A stretch of 64,000 nt of DNA from MR-S7 sp000400995 (GCF_045291395.1 NZ_CP152342.1:2852001-2916000); one strand, 5' to 3'. Counted from the first letter of the stretch, positions 45,686 to 56,637 are shown. The notes: a model not told the origin generated them from the sequence alone. Made by a program: numbers and translations.

Positions 45686-47067
45686 TCAGATGATGCGGGA
45701 GAACTGCGCCCGGTTGCGCCCGGCCTGCAGGTACTTGTCGAACACCATCGCCACACCCCGCACGAAGAACCATCCCATCGGCGTGACCTCCACGCCATCG
45801 GAATTGATTTTCACCAGGCCTTGCCCTTCCATCTCCTGCAACCGGGCCAGTTCGACATCAAAGTAACGGCGAAAATCGATCAGCCAGGATTGCTCCATGG
45901 GCTCGAAAAGCACCTTGCCCTGGCACATCAAGGCCATGATGACCGCACGGCGTATCAGATCGTCACGGGTCAGCGCCAAGCCGCGCACAACGGGCAGGTG
46001 CCCCTGGTTGATCGCGTCGTAGTATTCGTCCAGGGTCTTGACGTTCTGGCTGTAGGTAGCGCCGATGCGGCCGATGGCCGAGACGCCCAGGCCGATCAGG
46101 TCGCAGTCAGGCTGGGTGCTGTAGCCCTGGAAGTTGCGATGCAGGCGCCCCTGGCGCTTGGCCACGGCCAGAGCGTCGTCCGGCAAGGCAAAATGATCCA
46201 TGCCCACGTACACATAGCCGCTAGCCATGAAGACATCCATGGAGCGGGCCAGCATGGACACTTTGGCCGATGCCATGGGCAACTCGGCGGAGACGATGCG
46301 CCGCTGCGCCTTGAACCGCTCGGGCAGGTGGGCATACGCGTAGAGCGCAATGCGGTCCGGGCGCAACTGGGTGACCTGCTCCAGCGTACGGTCGAAGGAC
46401 TCCGGAGTCTGGCGTGGCAAACCGTAGATCAGATCCACGTTGACCGACTCGAATCCCAGCTTGCGGGCGCTCGCCACCAGGGCGAATACCTTCTCCGCGG
46501 GCTGCACGCGGTGCACCGCTTTCTGCACCTCGGGGTCGAAATCCTGCACACCGAAGCTGAGCCGGTTGAAGCCCAGTTCCGCCAGCAGAGCCAGGCGCTG
46601 CTCGTCGACCGTGCGCGGATCCACTTCAATCGAATATTCGCCCCCAGGCGCCAGCACGAAGCTGCGGCGCAGCATGCCCATGAGCTCGCGCAGCCCCTCG
46701 TCGGACAGGAATGTCGGCGTCCCCCTCCCAGATGCAACTGGCTGACGTGCTGCCCGACACCGCAATGGGCCGTATGCAGGTCGATCTCCCGACTCAGATA
46801 GCGCAGGTAGACCTCCGCCCGTTCCGGGTGCCGCGTGATAATCTTGTTGCATGCGCAGTAGTAGCACAGCGACTCGCAAAACGGGATGTGCACATACAGC
46901 GACAATGGCATCGCTTTGGCCGCCGAACCCACGCGGCGCTGCTGCAGCGCAAGAATGTATTCTTCTTCGCCAAAAGCCTCCACGAAACGGTCCGCCGTCG
47001 GGTAGGAGGTGTAGCGCGGCCCAGGCACATCGAAGCGACGCAAGAGCTCGGTGGTGACAACAGTCAT
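45686..47067 (-). CDS. hemN: Oxygen-independent coproporphyrinogen III oxidase (one frame break)
   Basis: This radical SAM enzyme converts coproporphyrinogen III to protoporphyrinogen IX without oxygen, for haem synthesis under low oxygen. With one base restored it has about 460 residues. The iron-sulfur motif is IPFCESLCYYCACNK (CxxxCxxCxC) near residue 60. LHLGGG joins GTPTFLSDEGLRELM across the break at CCCCC 46721-46725, where one C is missing. It starts at 47067, 59 bp from an FNR box placed suitably for activation. It is divergent from fnr. Confidence 0.93.
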
Positions 47068-47125
47068 GGGGAAAATTTTCCTTGTATCTGACTATCCACT
47101 GTGCCGCAGAGACCCCGGCTCGTCC

Positions 47126-47139
47126 TTGACTTTAATCAA
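47126..47139. promoter_or_regulatory. FNR box between hemN and fnr
   Basis: TTGACTTTAATCAA matches TTGAT-N4-ATCAA in nine of ten positions. Its centre is 65 bases from the hemN start, giving a short leader if placed at -41.5, and 109 bases from the fnr start, so it could activate hemN and autoregulate fnr. Confidence 0.8.
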
Positions 47140-47241
47140 GCACTCACGGGGTCAGGATAGCGACAATTTGATTTCGGCTCAAAGTCGGTCAATTCCCTGC
47201 GGCATTTCCGCCTCCAGGGGTTTCAGAGGTAAGCTAGCCAC

Positions 47242-47985
47242 ATGAACAGGGCGCCCGTGCACATGAATCTGCAGACCATCAAAGTTGCGTGTTCCAACTG
47301 CAACTTGCGCGAGCTTTGCATGCCCCTGGGGCTGAACGACCAGCAATTGCAACGCATCGACGAAATCGTGGCCATCCGCCGCAAGATCAAGCGAGGCGGC
47401 ACGCTGTTTCGCAACGGTGAAGCCTTCACTTCCCTTTTTGCGATCCGCACGGGCTTTTTCAAGACCTGCGTCGCCACGGAGGATGGACGCGATCAGGTCA
47501 CCGGCTTCCAGATGGCCGGGGAGATCATCGGCCTCGATGGCATCGTGAACGACAGGCACACCTGCGACGCCGTAGCGCTCGAGGATGCAGAAGTCTGCGT
47601 GATGCCCTTCGACCGCATTGAAGAGCTCTCCCGCGAAGTGACGGCACTGCAGAGCCATGTGCACAAGATCATGAGCCGCGAGATCGTGCGTGAACATGGC
47701 GTCATGCTCCTGCTCGGCAGCATGCGCGCCGAGGAGCGTCTAGCGGCTTTCCTGTTGAATCTGGTGCAGCGCCTGCATGCGCGGGGATTTTCCCAGTCGG
47801 AACTGGTCCTGCGCATGACGCGTGAGGAAATCGGCAGCTACCTCGGTCTCAAGCTGGAAACCGTGAGCCGTACATTCTCGAAATTCGTGGAAGAAGGCAT
47901 CGTGGAAGTCAAGCAGCGGCATGTCCGCATCGTGGACACCGATGCCCTGAAACGCATCGTGAACAGCCAACAAGCCTGCCACTGA
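47242..47985 (+). CDS. fnr: FNR-type oxygen-sensing transcription regulator
   Basis: This 247-residue Crp/FNR regulator holds the cysteine cluster CSNCNLRELC (residues 17-26) plus a fourth cysteine in DRHTCDAVAL near residue 107, as needed for a [4Fe-4S] oxygen sensor. The cNMP-like beta-roll is followed by a dimerisation helix and the helix-turn-helix MTREEIGSYLGLKLETVSRTFSKF near residue 195. It would activate the cbb3 oxidase, hemN and usp genes around it through the three FNR boxes. A second in-frame ATG is seven codons in; I use the first. Confidence 0.95.
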   Translation: MNRAPVHMNLQTIKVACSNCNLRELCMPLGLNDQQLQRIDEIVAIRRKIKRGGTLFRNGEAFTSLFAIRTGFFKTCVATEDGRDQVTGFQMAGEIIGLDGIVNDRHTCDAVALEDAEVCVMPFDRIEELSREVTALQSHVHKIMSREIVREHGVMLLLGSMRAEERLAAFLLNLVQRLHARGFSQSELVLRMTREEIGSYLGLKLETVSRTFSKFVEEGIVEVKQRHVRIVDTDALKRIVNSQQACH

Positions 47986-48010
47986 ACCGCCTTGCAGGCG
48001 GCCCGCGTCT

Positions 48011-48298
48011 TCAGGACGAATACTTTGCGCAGTCCAGGGGACGGTCTCCCTTGGGCACAGGACAGCGGTTGACCTCGAACGGCGAGAGGGACAGCATGGT
48101 CGTCAATGCACTCGACGCCATGATCACCAACCAGAAGATGAAGAAGGCAACGGTGTAAACGCCTTGCCGCGATAGGTTCATGGGTTGGTCGAACCAGTGC
48201 AATGCCTCCGGATCCACGAAGGCAAACACCACCATTTCCATGACCCCTGCCATCAGAAAGGCGGGCCAGGCAATCCACATCAGTCGCTGCGTCCACAT
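48011..48298 (-). CDS. Small two-helix membrane protein near the cbb3 genes
   Basis: This 95-residue protein starts at an ATG preceded by an AAGGAGG ribosome site eight bases upstream. Two hydrophobic helices are visible (WIAWPAFLMAGVMEMVVFAF and VYTVAFFIFWLVIMASSAL), joined by a short polar loop, with a cysteine-containing tail (VNRCPVPKGDRPLDCAKY). I do not recognise a family with certainty. It follows ccoH on the same strand, 115 bp downstream, and may belong to the ccoGH unit, suggesting an oxidase-assembly role. It converges with fnr. Confidence 0.75.
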   Translation of the reverse strand: MWTQRLMWIAWPAFLMAGVMEMVVFAFVDPEALHWFDQPMNLSRQGVYTVAFFIFWLVIMASSALTTMLSLSPFEVNRCPVPKGDRPLDCAKYSS

Positions 48299-48413
48299 TT
48301 CGCGTGCCTCCTTGCAATGGTGACAGCCTAGCATCATGCCCTGCGCGTGCAAAGAGTACCCGACCTCTCGATTCCCCTTACCTGCATCAATTCTTTTCGG
48401 ATGCGGCTCCGCG

Positions 48414-48695
48414 TCACCGGCGAGGCTGGTCCTCGAGGGGCGTGGCGGCATGGTTGCGGCCCTTTATCGCAGGGGCCATGCTGGCCTCGGAATGCTGGAG
48501 CGTCTTGTTGATCTCTAGGCCACGCTGGTAATAGTCTTCCGCCAATACAGGGTCGGGCTGCCGGATCGCGAGCCACAGCGTCACGAAGCCAGCGATCACC
48601 ACGATCACCGGCCCGGCGATCACCAGCCAGACATGGCCATATTTCCACCAAGGCTGCGCCACTGGCGATTCATTCATGGATGGGACTGCGGGCAT
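48414..48695 (-). CDS. ccoH: FixH/CcoH-like cbb3 oxidase assembly protein
   Basis: This 93-residue protein has one membrane helix (VWLVIAGPVIVVIAGFVTLW) after a short N-terminus, then ADPVLAEDYY-like sequence (PDPVLAEDYYQRGLEINKTL), a known feature of FixH/CcoH proteins. It helps cbb3 oxidase assembly, probably with CcoG or CcoI. An AAGGAG site precedes the start at 48695. It lies 59 bp after ccoG. It is shorter than full FixH (about 160 aa), which is common in betaproteobacteria. Confidence 0.8.
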   Translation of the reverse strand: MPAVPSMNESPVAQPWWKYGHVWLVIAGPVIVVIAGFVTLWLAIRQPDPVLAEDYYQRGLEINKTLQHSEASMAPAIKGRNHAATPLEDQPRR

Positions 48696-48754
48696 GGGAA
48701 ACTCCTTGGCCCCATAAGGAGGCCTGACCTGAACATAACCACCTGGCAAGCCCA

Positions 48755-50197
<1,443 letters not shown>

Positions 50198-50230
50198 GGT
50201 GGGGATCTCTTGGGAAGCGGCTTCCGCATG

Positions 50231-50267
50231 AAAAACGGCCGGCACCCCATGAGGGGGTGTCCGGCCG
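50231..50267 (-). terminator. Rho-independent terminator after ccoNOQP
   Basis: On the minus strand GGCCGGACACCCC, a five-base loop and GGGGTGCCGGCC form a long GC stem followed by GTTTTT. It lies 11 bases after the ccoP stop and ends the ccoNOQP operon before ccoG. Confidence 0.9.
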
Positions 50268-50278
50268 GTGGAGGGGCG

Positions 50279-51193
50279 TCAGCGCGCGGCGCCGGCCTTG
50301 TTGGACAAGCCCCACACGTAAGCTGTCAGCACGCTGATCTGTGCGTCGGTCAGCTTGCCGGCCTGTGCCGGCATCTCGTTGGTCTTTCCGTTGTTGATCA
50401 TAGCCGTGATGGCGGCTTCGCCCCAACCGTGCAGCCAAATGTCATCCGTCAGATTGGGGGCACCCAGAGCCACGTTGCCCTTGCCGTCCATGCCATGGCA
50501 CGCAGCGCACGCCGTGAACTTCGACTTGCCCAGCGATGCCTTCAGCGAGTCATGCGGGCTGCCCGACAGGCTGAGCACATAGTGCGAGAGGTTGCGCACA
50601 TCCTCGGGAGAGCCCACCGCTGCAGCCATGGGGGGCATGACACCCACGCGGCCGTCGTGGATGGTCTGGCGAATCTGGTCGGGCGCGCCGCCATACAGCC
50701 AGTCGCCGTCCGCCAGGCTGGGGAAGCCCTTGCTGCCGCGCGCGTCGGAACCGTGGCATTGCGCGCAGTTGTTCATGAACAAGCGCTCGCCGATGGCCAT
50801 GGCCGCCGCATCGCCTGCCATTTCCTCGGTCTTCATGCTGGCGAAACGGGCATAGAGAGGCTGGAGTTCCGCAGAAGCCTTGTCGACCTCAGCCTGGTAC
50901 TCACCCAGCTGGGTCCAGCCCAGCTGGCCCTTGAAGGTACCCAGGCCAGGATAGGCGATCAGGTAGCCGGCACCGAAAACGAGAGTGATGACGAACAGCC
51001 ACATCCACCAGCGGGGCATGGGGTTGTTCATTTCCGTCAGATCGACGTCCCAGACGTGGCCGGTCGTATTGTCCGCCGTCGCCTCGACTTTTTTGCGCGA
51101 GGTGATCCACAGCAGCAGGCCACAGGCCACGATGCCGATGATGGTGATTCCGGCCACATAGAGGGACCAGAAGTTATGGGTGAAATCGCTCAT
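50279..51193 (-). CDS. ccoP: cbb3 cytochrome oxidase dihaem subunit III
   Basis: This 304-residue membrane-anchored cytochrome carries two haem c sites, NNCAQCHGSDARG and ACAACHGMDGKG, in its C-terminal half. Two N-terminal helices (YVAGITIIGIVACGLLLWI and WWMWLFVITLVFGAGYLIAY) anchor it. It passes electrons from soluble cytochromes to CcoO. It is the last gene of ccoNOQP and is followed by the terminator. Confidence 0.97.
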   Translation of the reverse strand: MSDFTHNFWSLYVAGITIIGIVACGLLLWITSRKKVEATADNTTGHVWDVDLTEMNNPMPRWWMWLFVITLVFGAGYLIAYPGLGTFKGQLGWTQLGEYQAEVDKASAELQPLYARFASMKTEEMAGDAAAMAIGERLFMNNCAQCHGSDARGSKGFPSLADGDWLYGGAPDQIRQTIHDGRVGVMPPMAAAVGSPEDVRNLSHYVLSLSGSPHDSLKASLGKSKFTACAACHGMDGKGNVALGAPNLTDDIWLHGWGEAAITAMINNGKTNEMPAQAGKLTDAQISVLTAYVWGLSNKAGAAR

Positions 51194-51223
51194 GGGTTAT
51201 CTCTTTTCTTGTGAAGGAGCCAT

Positions 51224-51361
51224 TCAGTCCTCGGCGAAGGGCACTTGCGCGGCCTCTTCGAAGCGGGCCCGGTTGCTGCGCATGTACGCCCAGAACCAGA
51301 TGCCCACGAAACACGCCAGCGATGCCAGCGTGGCCACGATGCGCATGGTGGTGATGTCCAT
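51224..51361 (-). CDS. ccoQ: cbb3 oxidase small subunit CcoQ
   Basis: This 45-residue peptide starts MDITTMRIVATLASLACF and continues with VGIWFWAYMRSNRARFEEAA, one membrane helix and a charged tail, typical of CcoQ/FixQ. It lies between ccoO (12 bp) and ccoP (30 bp). CcoQ stabilises the oxidase, particularly the CcoP association. Confidence 0.92.
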   Translation of the reverse strand: MDITTMRIVATLASLACFVGIWFWAYMRSNRARFEEAAQVPFAED

Positions 51362-51373
51362 GGCTTCCTCTCC

Positions 51374-52006
51374 TTACTTGAGCGCGCGGCCCAGCACTTG
51401 CAGGTAGGCCACGACGGCGTCCATCTCGGTCTTGCCCTTGACGGCCTCCGCCCCTCCCGCGATGTCCTCGTCCGTATACGGGACGCCCACGGTGCGCAGC
51501 GCCTTCATGCGCGGAGCCACGTCGGCAGGATTGATCAGGTTCTTCTCGAGCCACGGATAGGCAGGCATGTTGGACTCGGGCACCACGTCGCGCGGGTTGT
51601 TCAGGTGGATGCGATGCCATTCGTCGCTGTACTTGCCGCCCACGCGGTGCAGATCGGGACCGGTACGCTTGGAGCCCCACTGGAAGGGGTGGTCGTAGAC
51701 GAACTCACCCGCCACCGAGTAGTGGCCGTAGCGCAGCGTCTCGGCGCGGAACGGGCGGATCATCTGCGAATGGCAGTTGTAGCAGCCCTCGCGCAGGTAG
51801 ATGTCGCGGCCGATCAACTGCACGGCCGTGTAGGGCTTGATGCCCTGGACCGGCTCCGTGGTGGACTTCTGGAAGAACAGCGGAACGATTTCCACCAGCC
51901 CCCCGACGGCGACCACCAGCAGAATCAGGACGATCATGAGGAAGTTGCTGGTCTCGACCTTCTCGTGGGTGAAGCCGGACGATGCTTTGTTTTGGGTATC
52001 AGACAT
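51374..52006 (-). CDS. ccoO: cbb3 cytochrome oxidase monohaem subunit II
   Basis: This 210-residue protein has one N-terminal helix (NFLMIVLILLVVAVGGLVEI) and a haem c site EGCYNCHSQMIRP near residue 75, with GPDLHRVGGKYSDEWH and a methionine-containing segment (SNMPAYPWL) as the axial ligand region. It is somewhat short but normal for betaproteobacteria. The start at 52006 lies 19 bp after ccoN ends. Confidence 0.97.
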   Translation of the reverse strand: MSDTQNKASSGFTHEKVETSNFLMIVLILLVVAVGGLVEIVPLFFQKSTTEPVQGIKPYTAVQLIGRDIYLREGCYNCHSQMIRPFRAETLRYGHYSVAGEFVYDHPFQWGSKRTGPDLHRVGGKYSDEWHRIHLNNPRDVVPESNMPAYPWLEKNLINPADVAPRMKALRTVGVPYTDEDIAGGAEAVKGKTEMDAVVAYLQVLGRALK

Positions 52007-52025
52007 GTCTTGAGTCCTCGGGCCT

Positions 52026-53465
52026 TCAGGCGTGAGCAGCATTCACGGCCGGGATGGCCACCTTGACGGAACGGCCGGAGATGGCCGTCAGCCACACGTT
52101 CCAGGCCATGACCACCATGCCGCCCAGATACAGCAGGCCACCGACGAAGCGGATGGCATAGAACGGATAGGTGGCCTTGACGCTTTCCACGAAGGTGTAG
52201 GTCAGGGTGCCGTCCGCATTCACGGCGCGCCACATCAGGCCCTGCATCACGCCGGCGATCCACATCGCGGCGATGTACAGCACGATGCCGATGGTGGCCA
52301 GCCAGAAGTGCAGCTCGATGGCCTTAACCGAGTGCATCTTTTCCTTGCCGAACAGGCGCGGCACCAGGTAGTAGAGCGAACCCATGGTGATCAGGCCCAC
52401 CCAGCCCAGAGCGCCGGCATGCACGTGGCCCACGGTCCAGTCGGTGTAGTGCGACAGTGCGTTGACGGTCTTGATGGACATCATCGGACCTTCGAACGTG
52501 GCCATGCCGTAGAACGACAGCGACACGATCAGGAATCGCAGGATGGGGTCGTCACGCAGCTTGTGCCATGCACCCGACAGGGTCATGATGCCGTTGATCA
52601 TGCCGCCCCAGCTCGGTGCCAGCAGGATCAGGGAGAAGACCATGCCCACGGACTGCGTCCAGTCGGGCAGCGCGGTGTAGTGCAGGTGGTGCGGACCCGC
52701 CCACATGTAGGTGAAGATCAGCGCCCAGAAGTGCACGATGGACAGGCGGTAGCTGTACACCGGACGGCCGGCCTGCTTGGGGATGAAGTAGTACATCATG
52801 CCCAGGAAGCCCGTGGTCAGGTAGAAGCCCACGGCGTTATGGCCGTACCACCACTGCACCATGGCGTCCTGCACGCCGGCATAGGCCGAGTAGCTCTTCA
52901 TGAAGCCTGCCGGAATGGCGGCGCTGTTGACGATGTGCAGCAGGGCCACGGCGATGATGAACGCGCCGAAGAACCAGTTGGCCACGTAGATGTGCTTGAT
53001 CTTGCGCTTGCCGATGGTGCCGAAGAACACAACGGCATACGAGACCCACACGGCGGCGATCAGGATGTCGATGGGCCACTCCAGCTCGGCGTATTCCTTG
53101 CCGGAGGTATAGCCCAGCGGCAGGCTGATGGCAGCCGCCACGATCACCAACTGCCAGCCCCAGAACGTGAACGCCGCCAGCGGCCCGCCGAACAGGCGCG
53201 TCTGGCAGGTGCGCTGCACCACGTAGTAGCTGGTGGCGAACAGGCCGCAACCGCCGAAGGCGAAGATCACCGCATTGGTGTGCAGCGGCCGCAGCCGCCC
53301 ATAGCTCAGCCATGGGATGCCGAAGTTGAGTTCAGGCCAAGTCAGTTGGGCGGCGATGAACACGCCGACCAACATCCCAACCACCCCCCATACAACGGCC
53401 ATGATAGAAAACTGGCGCACGACGGTGTCGTCGTAATGCGCTACTTTTGCTTGTGGAGTATCCAT
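52026..53465 (-). CDS. ccoN: cbb3 cytochrome oxidase catalytic subunit I
   Basis: This 479-residue protein holds haem b, haem b3 and CuB and reduces oxygen at high affinity. It has about 12 helices. Histidine ligands are visible in PLHTNAVIFAFGGCGLFA, WWYGHNAVGFYLTTGFLGM, GPHHLHYTALPDW and HVHAGALGWVG. The start at 53465 is preceded by an AGAGG ribosome site and, 56 bp upstream, by a perfect FNR box. It is the first gene of ccoNOQP. Confidence 0.98.
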   Translation of the reverse strand: MDTPQAKVAHYDDTVVRQFSIMAVVWGVVGMLVGVFIAAQLTWPELNFGIPWLSYGRLRPLHTNAVIFAFGGCGLFATSYYVVQRTCQTRLFGGPLAAFTFWGWQLVIVAAAISLPLGYTSGKEYAELEWPIDILIAAVWVSYAVVFFGTIGKRKIKHIYVANWFFGAFIIAVALLHIVNSAAIPAGFMKSYSAYAGVQDAMVQWWYGHNAVGFYLTTGFLGMMYYFIPKQAGRPVYSYRLSIVHFWALIFTYMWAGPHHLHYTALPDWTQSVGMVFSLILLAPSWGGMINGIMTLSGAWHKLRDDPILRFLIVSLSFYGMATFEGPMMSIKTVNALSHYTDWTVGHVHAGALGWVGLITMGSLYYLVPRLFGKEKMHSVKAIELHFWLATIGIVLYIAAMWIAGVMQGLMWRAVNADGTLTYTFVESVKATYPFYAIRFVGGLLYLGGMVVMAWNVWLTAISGRSVKVAIPAVNAAHA

Positions 53466-53520
53466 CGGGCACCTCTAATAATTGCAGCGAAAAGTTTCAA
53501 TCAGGCGCAACCCGAAAGCG

Positions 53521-53534
53521 TTGATGAACATCAA
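53521..53534. promoter_or_regulatory. FNR box upstream of ccoN
   Basis: TTGATGAACATCAA is a perfect match to TTGAT-N4-ATCAA. Its centre is about 62 bases before the ccoN start, as expected for class II activation. It overlaps the end of ccoS. Confidence 0.9.
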
Positions 53535-53668
53535 CCGTCTTTCAGAATGCGCTCTCCCTCTTGATCGACATTCTCGAATTGGCCACGGTATACGGCCCAC
53601 CACAGGCCGGCCAGCACGAACAGGACCAGCACCACGGAGAGGGGGATCAGCAGATAAAGAATGTCCAT
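53531..53668 (-). CDS. ccoS: cbb3 oxidase maturation protein CcoS
   Basis: This 45-residue protein starts MDILYLLIPLSVVLVLFVLA, one membrane helix, followed by GLWWAVYRGQFENVDQEGE and a short tail, a typical CcoS/FixS. It is needed for haem and copper insertion into CcoN. In the sequence as given no stop separates it from ccoI; this is probably due to a missing base in ccoI (see there). Confidence 0.92.
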   Translation of the reverse strand: MDILYLLIPLSVVLVLFVLAGLWWAVYRGQFENVDQEGERILKDG

Positions 53669-53669
53669 G

Positions 53670-56074
53670 TCAGGCCGCCTCCAGGGGGAATGCGCCAGCT
53701 GCGGCGCCTGGGTTGCGCGAGGGTCGGCAGCAACGGCACCCGGTCCGCGCGCCAACCGGGCGGCATTGGCCACGACCAGCAGGGAGCTCAGCGCCATGCC
53801 CAGCCCCGCCAGCCAGGCCGGCATGTACCCGGCAATGGCCAGCGGAACGCACAGCGCGTTGTAGCCGGCCGCCCACCACAGGTTCTGGCGCACCACGCGC
53901 AGCGTGCGGCGCGCCAGCAACAGCGTTTGGGCCACGAGGGCGAGGTCGTCGCCCATGACCACGAAATCGGAGCGCGACTGCGCCAGCGGCACCGCCCTGC
54001 CGAATGCGAACGAGGCATGCGCACCCGCCAGCACGGGCCCGTCGTTCAGGCCATCACCCACCATTGCCACATGGTGTCCCTGGGCCTGCAGCGTCTGCAG
54101 TCGCTGCAACTTGTCCTGCGGCGTGCAATCACCATGCGCCACGGCGATGCCGGCTCGCGCAGCCACCCGCTGCACCGTGGCAGTGCGGTCGCCGGACAGC
54201 AACTCAACCGCCACACCGGCCTGCAGCAGCTCCTGGACGATGGCCCGCGCCTCGGGGCGCAACTCTTCGCTCAGGTCGAAGCGGGCCAGCTCACGCACGG
54301 CCCCTTGCCCTTCCACCGAAAGCACCACCTGCTGGGCGGCTTGCGGTGCGGGCGCCACCCGTGCATGCGCGGGGGAGCCCAGGCGCAGCGTCATGTCGCC
54401 AGCTCCTGCCCTGCGGGCCTCGGCCACCAGGCCCGCGCCCGGAATCTCCTGCACGGACAGCACGGACCAACCCACGACCCCATCGCCGCCAGCGGCGGCG
54501 GCCAGAGCGCGCGATACCGGATGGAGCGACCGGCGGGCCAGCCCGGCGGCCAGGTCCAGCGCCTGCTGCGGCGACAGGTCGGCACCGGGCGCCACATGGA
54601 CCTCGCACACGGACAGTCCATCGCGGGTCAGCGTGCCCGTCTTGTCGAACACCACCGTATCCACGGCGGCCAGAGCTTCCAGGCCCTGCAGGTTGCGCAC
54701 CAGCACGCCGCGGCGCGCCAGGGAACCCGCCGCCGTGAGCATGGCCACCGGCGTAGCCAACGACAAGGCGCACGGGCACGTAACGATGAGCACCGCCACG
54801 GCCACCATCAGGGCGTGGCTGGGGTCGGTGGGCCACCACCACGCGGCTGCCAGAGCGGCCGCCAACAGCACGGCGACCAAGAAGGGGCGCGCCACACGGT
54901 CCGCGAGCTGGGCCAGCCTGGGCTTCTGCAGCGACGCGCTTTCCATCAGCGCGACGATCTGGCCGAAGCGCGTCTGCGCGCCCAGGCTCTCCACGCCCAC
55001 CTCCACCGGCGCACGCAGGTTGTAGCTGCCGGCAGTGACCACACTGCCCTGCGGCTTGTCCACGGGCGTGGATTCACCGGTGAGCAACGCCTCGTCGGCC
55101 TGGGTTCTGCCTTGCAGGATGCGGCCATCGGCGGGGAATGCTTCGCCCGGCAGCACGCGCACCACGTCGCCCTCCTGCAGGCGACGCGTGGCAACGCGCA
55201 CGAAGCTGCCGTCCGCCGCGCGACGCTCCACGCTGTCGGGCAGGCGGTTCATCACCGCCTCCAGTGCTCCGGCCGTGCGGTCGCGCAGGCGCAGTTCCAG
55301 CCAGCGGCCCGTGAGCAGGAAGAACACGAACATGGTGAGCGAGTCGTAGTAGACCTCGCGGCCGAAGGGGCCTGTCGGGTCGAACGTGCCGGCCATGCTC
55401 ACGGCGAAGGTGATCAGCATGCCCAGCGCGACCGGCAGGTCCATGCTCACGCGGCGCTGTCGTACGTCGCGCAGCGCGCTGGAGAAGAACGGCCCGCAGG
55501 CGAAGAGCACCACGGGCAGGCTGATGACCCACGAGGCCCAGCGCAGCAGTTGCTCCATCTCGGTAGTGAGATCGCCCGGCATGGCCTGGTAGGCGGGCCA
55601 TGCGTACATCATGACCTGCATCATGCAAAAGCCCGCCACCAGCCAGCGCCACAGCGCGCGCCGGTGCTCGCGCTGGCGCTGCTCGCGCGCGAAGGCGTCC
55701 ATGGCGGGCATGGCTCGATAGCCGGCATGGCGCACGGCCTCCATCCACTGCGAGGGCAGCACCTGCCCGGGGTGCCACACTACGCGCGCGCGGCGCGTGG
55801 CCGCGCTCACGTCTGCCTCGGTGACTCCGGGCACGCGGCGCAGGGCATCTTCGATGGTCAGGGCGCAGGCGGCGCAGTGCATGCCTTCCAGCACCACGTG
55901 CGATTCCCAGAGGGCTTCGGCCGCAGCCGCCTGGGGCGCGCCGGCGAGCGGCTTGCCGAACGCGGACCACTCCTGCGGATCGTCCAGCAGCGCCGCGCCT
56001 TCCTGGCCGGCCGCCGCGTCGGGCGCAGCGGTATTTCCGGCAGGCGCGAACGGGCCGGCAGAACGATTTGACAT
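53670..56074 (-). CDS. ccoI: Cu+-exporting P1B-type ATPase CcoI (frame break at the C-terminus)
   Basis: This about 801-residue copper ATPase supplies copper to the cbb3 oxidase. An N-terminal heavy-metal domain contains GMHCAACALTIEDALRRVPG. The actuator motif is LTGESTPVDK, the membrane metal site TCPCALSLATP, the phosphorylation site FDKTGTLTRDG and the hinge MVGDGLNDGPVLAGA. As written it runs into ccoS in frame. Adding one G to GGGGG 53684-53688 gives a stop at 53670, two bases before the ccoS ATG, with an ending LEAA, which is the normal layout. I chose the start at 56074 since the earlier ATG lies in the FNR box. Confidence 0.9.
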
Positions 56075-56109
56075 GGATCGGAGACTATCCGCGTTGCGTG
56101 ACAGGGTCA

Positions 56110-56123
56110 TTGACTTGGATCAA
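56110..56123. promoter_or_regulatory. FNR box between ccoI and the usp gene
   Basis: TTGACTTGGATCAA matches FNR in nine of ten positions. A TATGCT -10 box at 56145-56150 is placed so that the transcription start for the usp gene is about 41 bases from the box centre, a class II arrangement. Confidence 0.82.
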
Positions 56124-56186
56124 GATAGACGCCGTGGGCCATCCTATGCTCATTCTTGATTTCAACCAAACAAAAGGAGCTAGAGC

Positions 56187-56630
56187 ATGTACAAGCGCAT
56201 TCTGATCGCCACCGATGGATCCCCCCTCTCGGACAAAGCCGTTGAAAGCGGGCTGTCGCTCGCCGGCCTGTCGGGCGCTTCGGTCGTCGCCCTCAAGGTG
56301 GTGCCCCGCTATCCGCGCAGCTATTTCGAAGGCGGCATGCCCGTGGATGCCACCGACGTCAAGCGCATCGAGAAGCAATGGAGCGACGCCGCTCAGGAAC
56401 TGGTGGACAAGGTGAAGGCGCGCGGAACCGCCGATGGCGTGAGCGTGAAGACCGTGATCGCCAAGTCGGACCTGATCGCCGAGGCCGTGATCGCCGCCGC
56501 CAAGAAGCACAAGTGCGACCTGATCGTGATGGCCTCGCATGGCCGCAAGGGCCTCAAGCGCCTGCTGCTGGGCAGCGAGACGCAGCACGTGCTGACGCAT
56601 TCGCACATTCCCGTGCTGGTGCTGCGCTAA
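56187..56630 (+). CDS. Universal stress protein, UspA family
   Basis: This 147-residue cytoplasmic protein has the UspA fold starting MYKRILIATDGSPLSDKAVE. The ATP-binding pattern GRKGLKRLLLGSETQHV (Gx2Gx9GS) near residue 122 is intact. It follows an AAAAGGAG ribosome site. The FNR box upstream suggests induction under low oxygen, as for several anaerobic Usp proteins. It is divergent from ccoI. Confidence 0.93.
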   Translation: MYKRILIATDGSPLSDKAVESGLSLAGLSGASVVALKVVPRYPRSYFEGGMPVDATDVKRIEKQWSDAAQELVDKVKARGTADGVSVKTVIAKSDLIAEAVIAAAKKHKCDLIVMASHGRKGLKRLLLGSETQHVLTHSHIPVLVLR

Positions 56631-56637
56631 GCACGAA

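Noticed and set aside
47987..48001. CCGCC-TTGCA-GGCGG hairpin after fnr as a terminator
   Set aside because: The stem is only five base pairs and there is no T tract, so support is too weak to list.
53561..56071. An 836-codon open frame antisense to ccoI
   Set aside because: Same shadow effect; no recognisable domain and no ribosome site.
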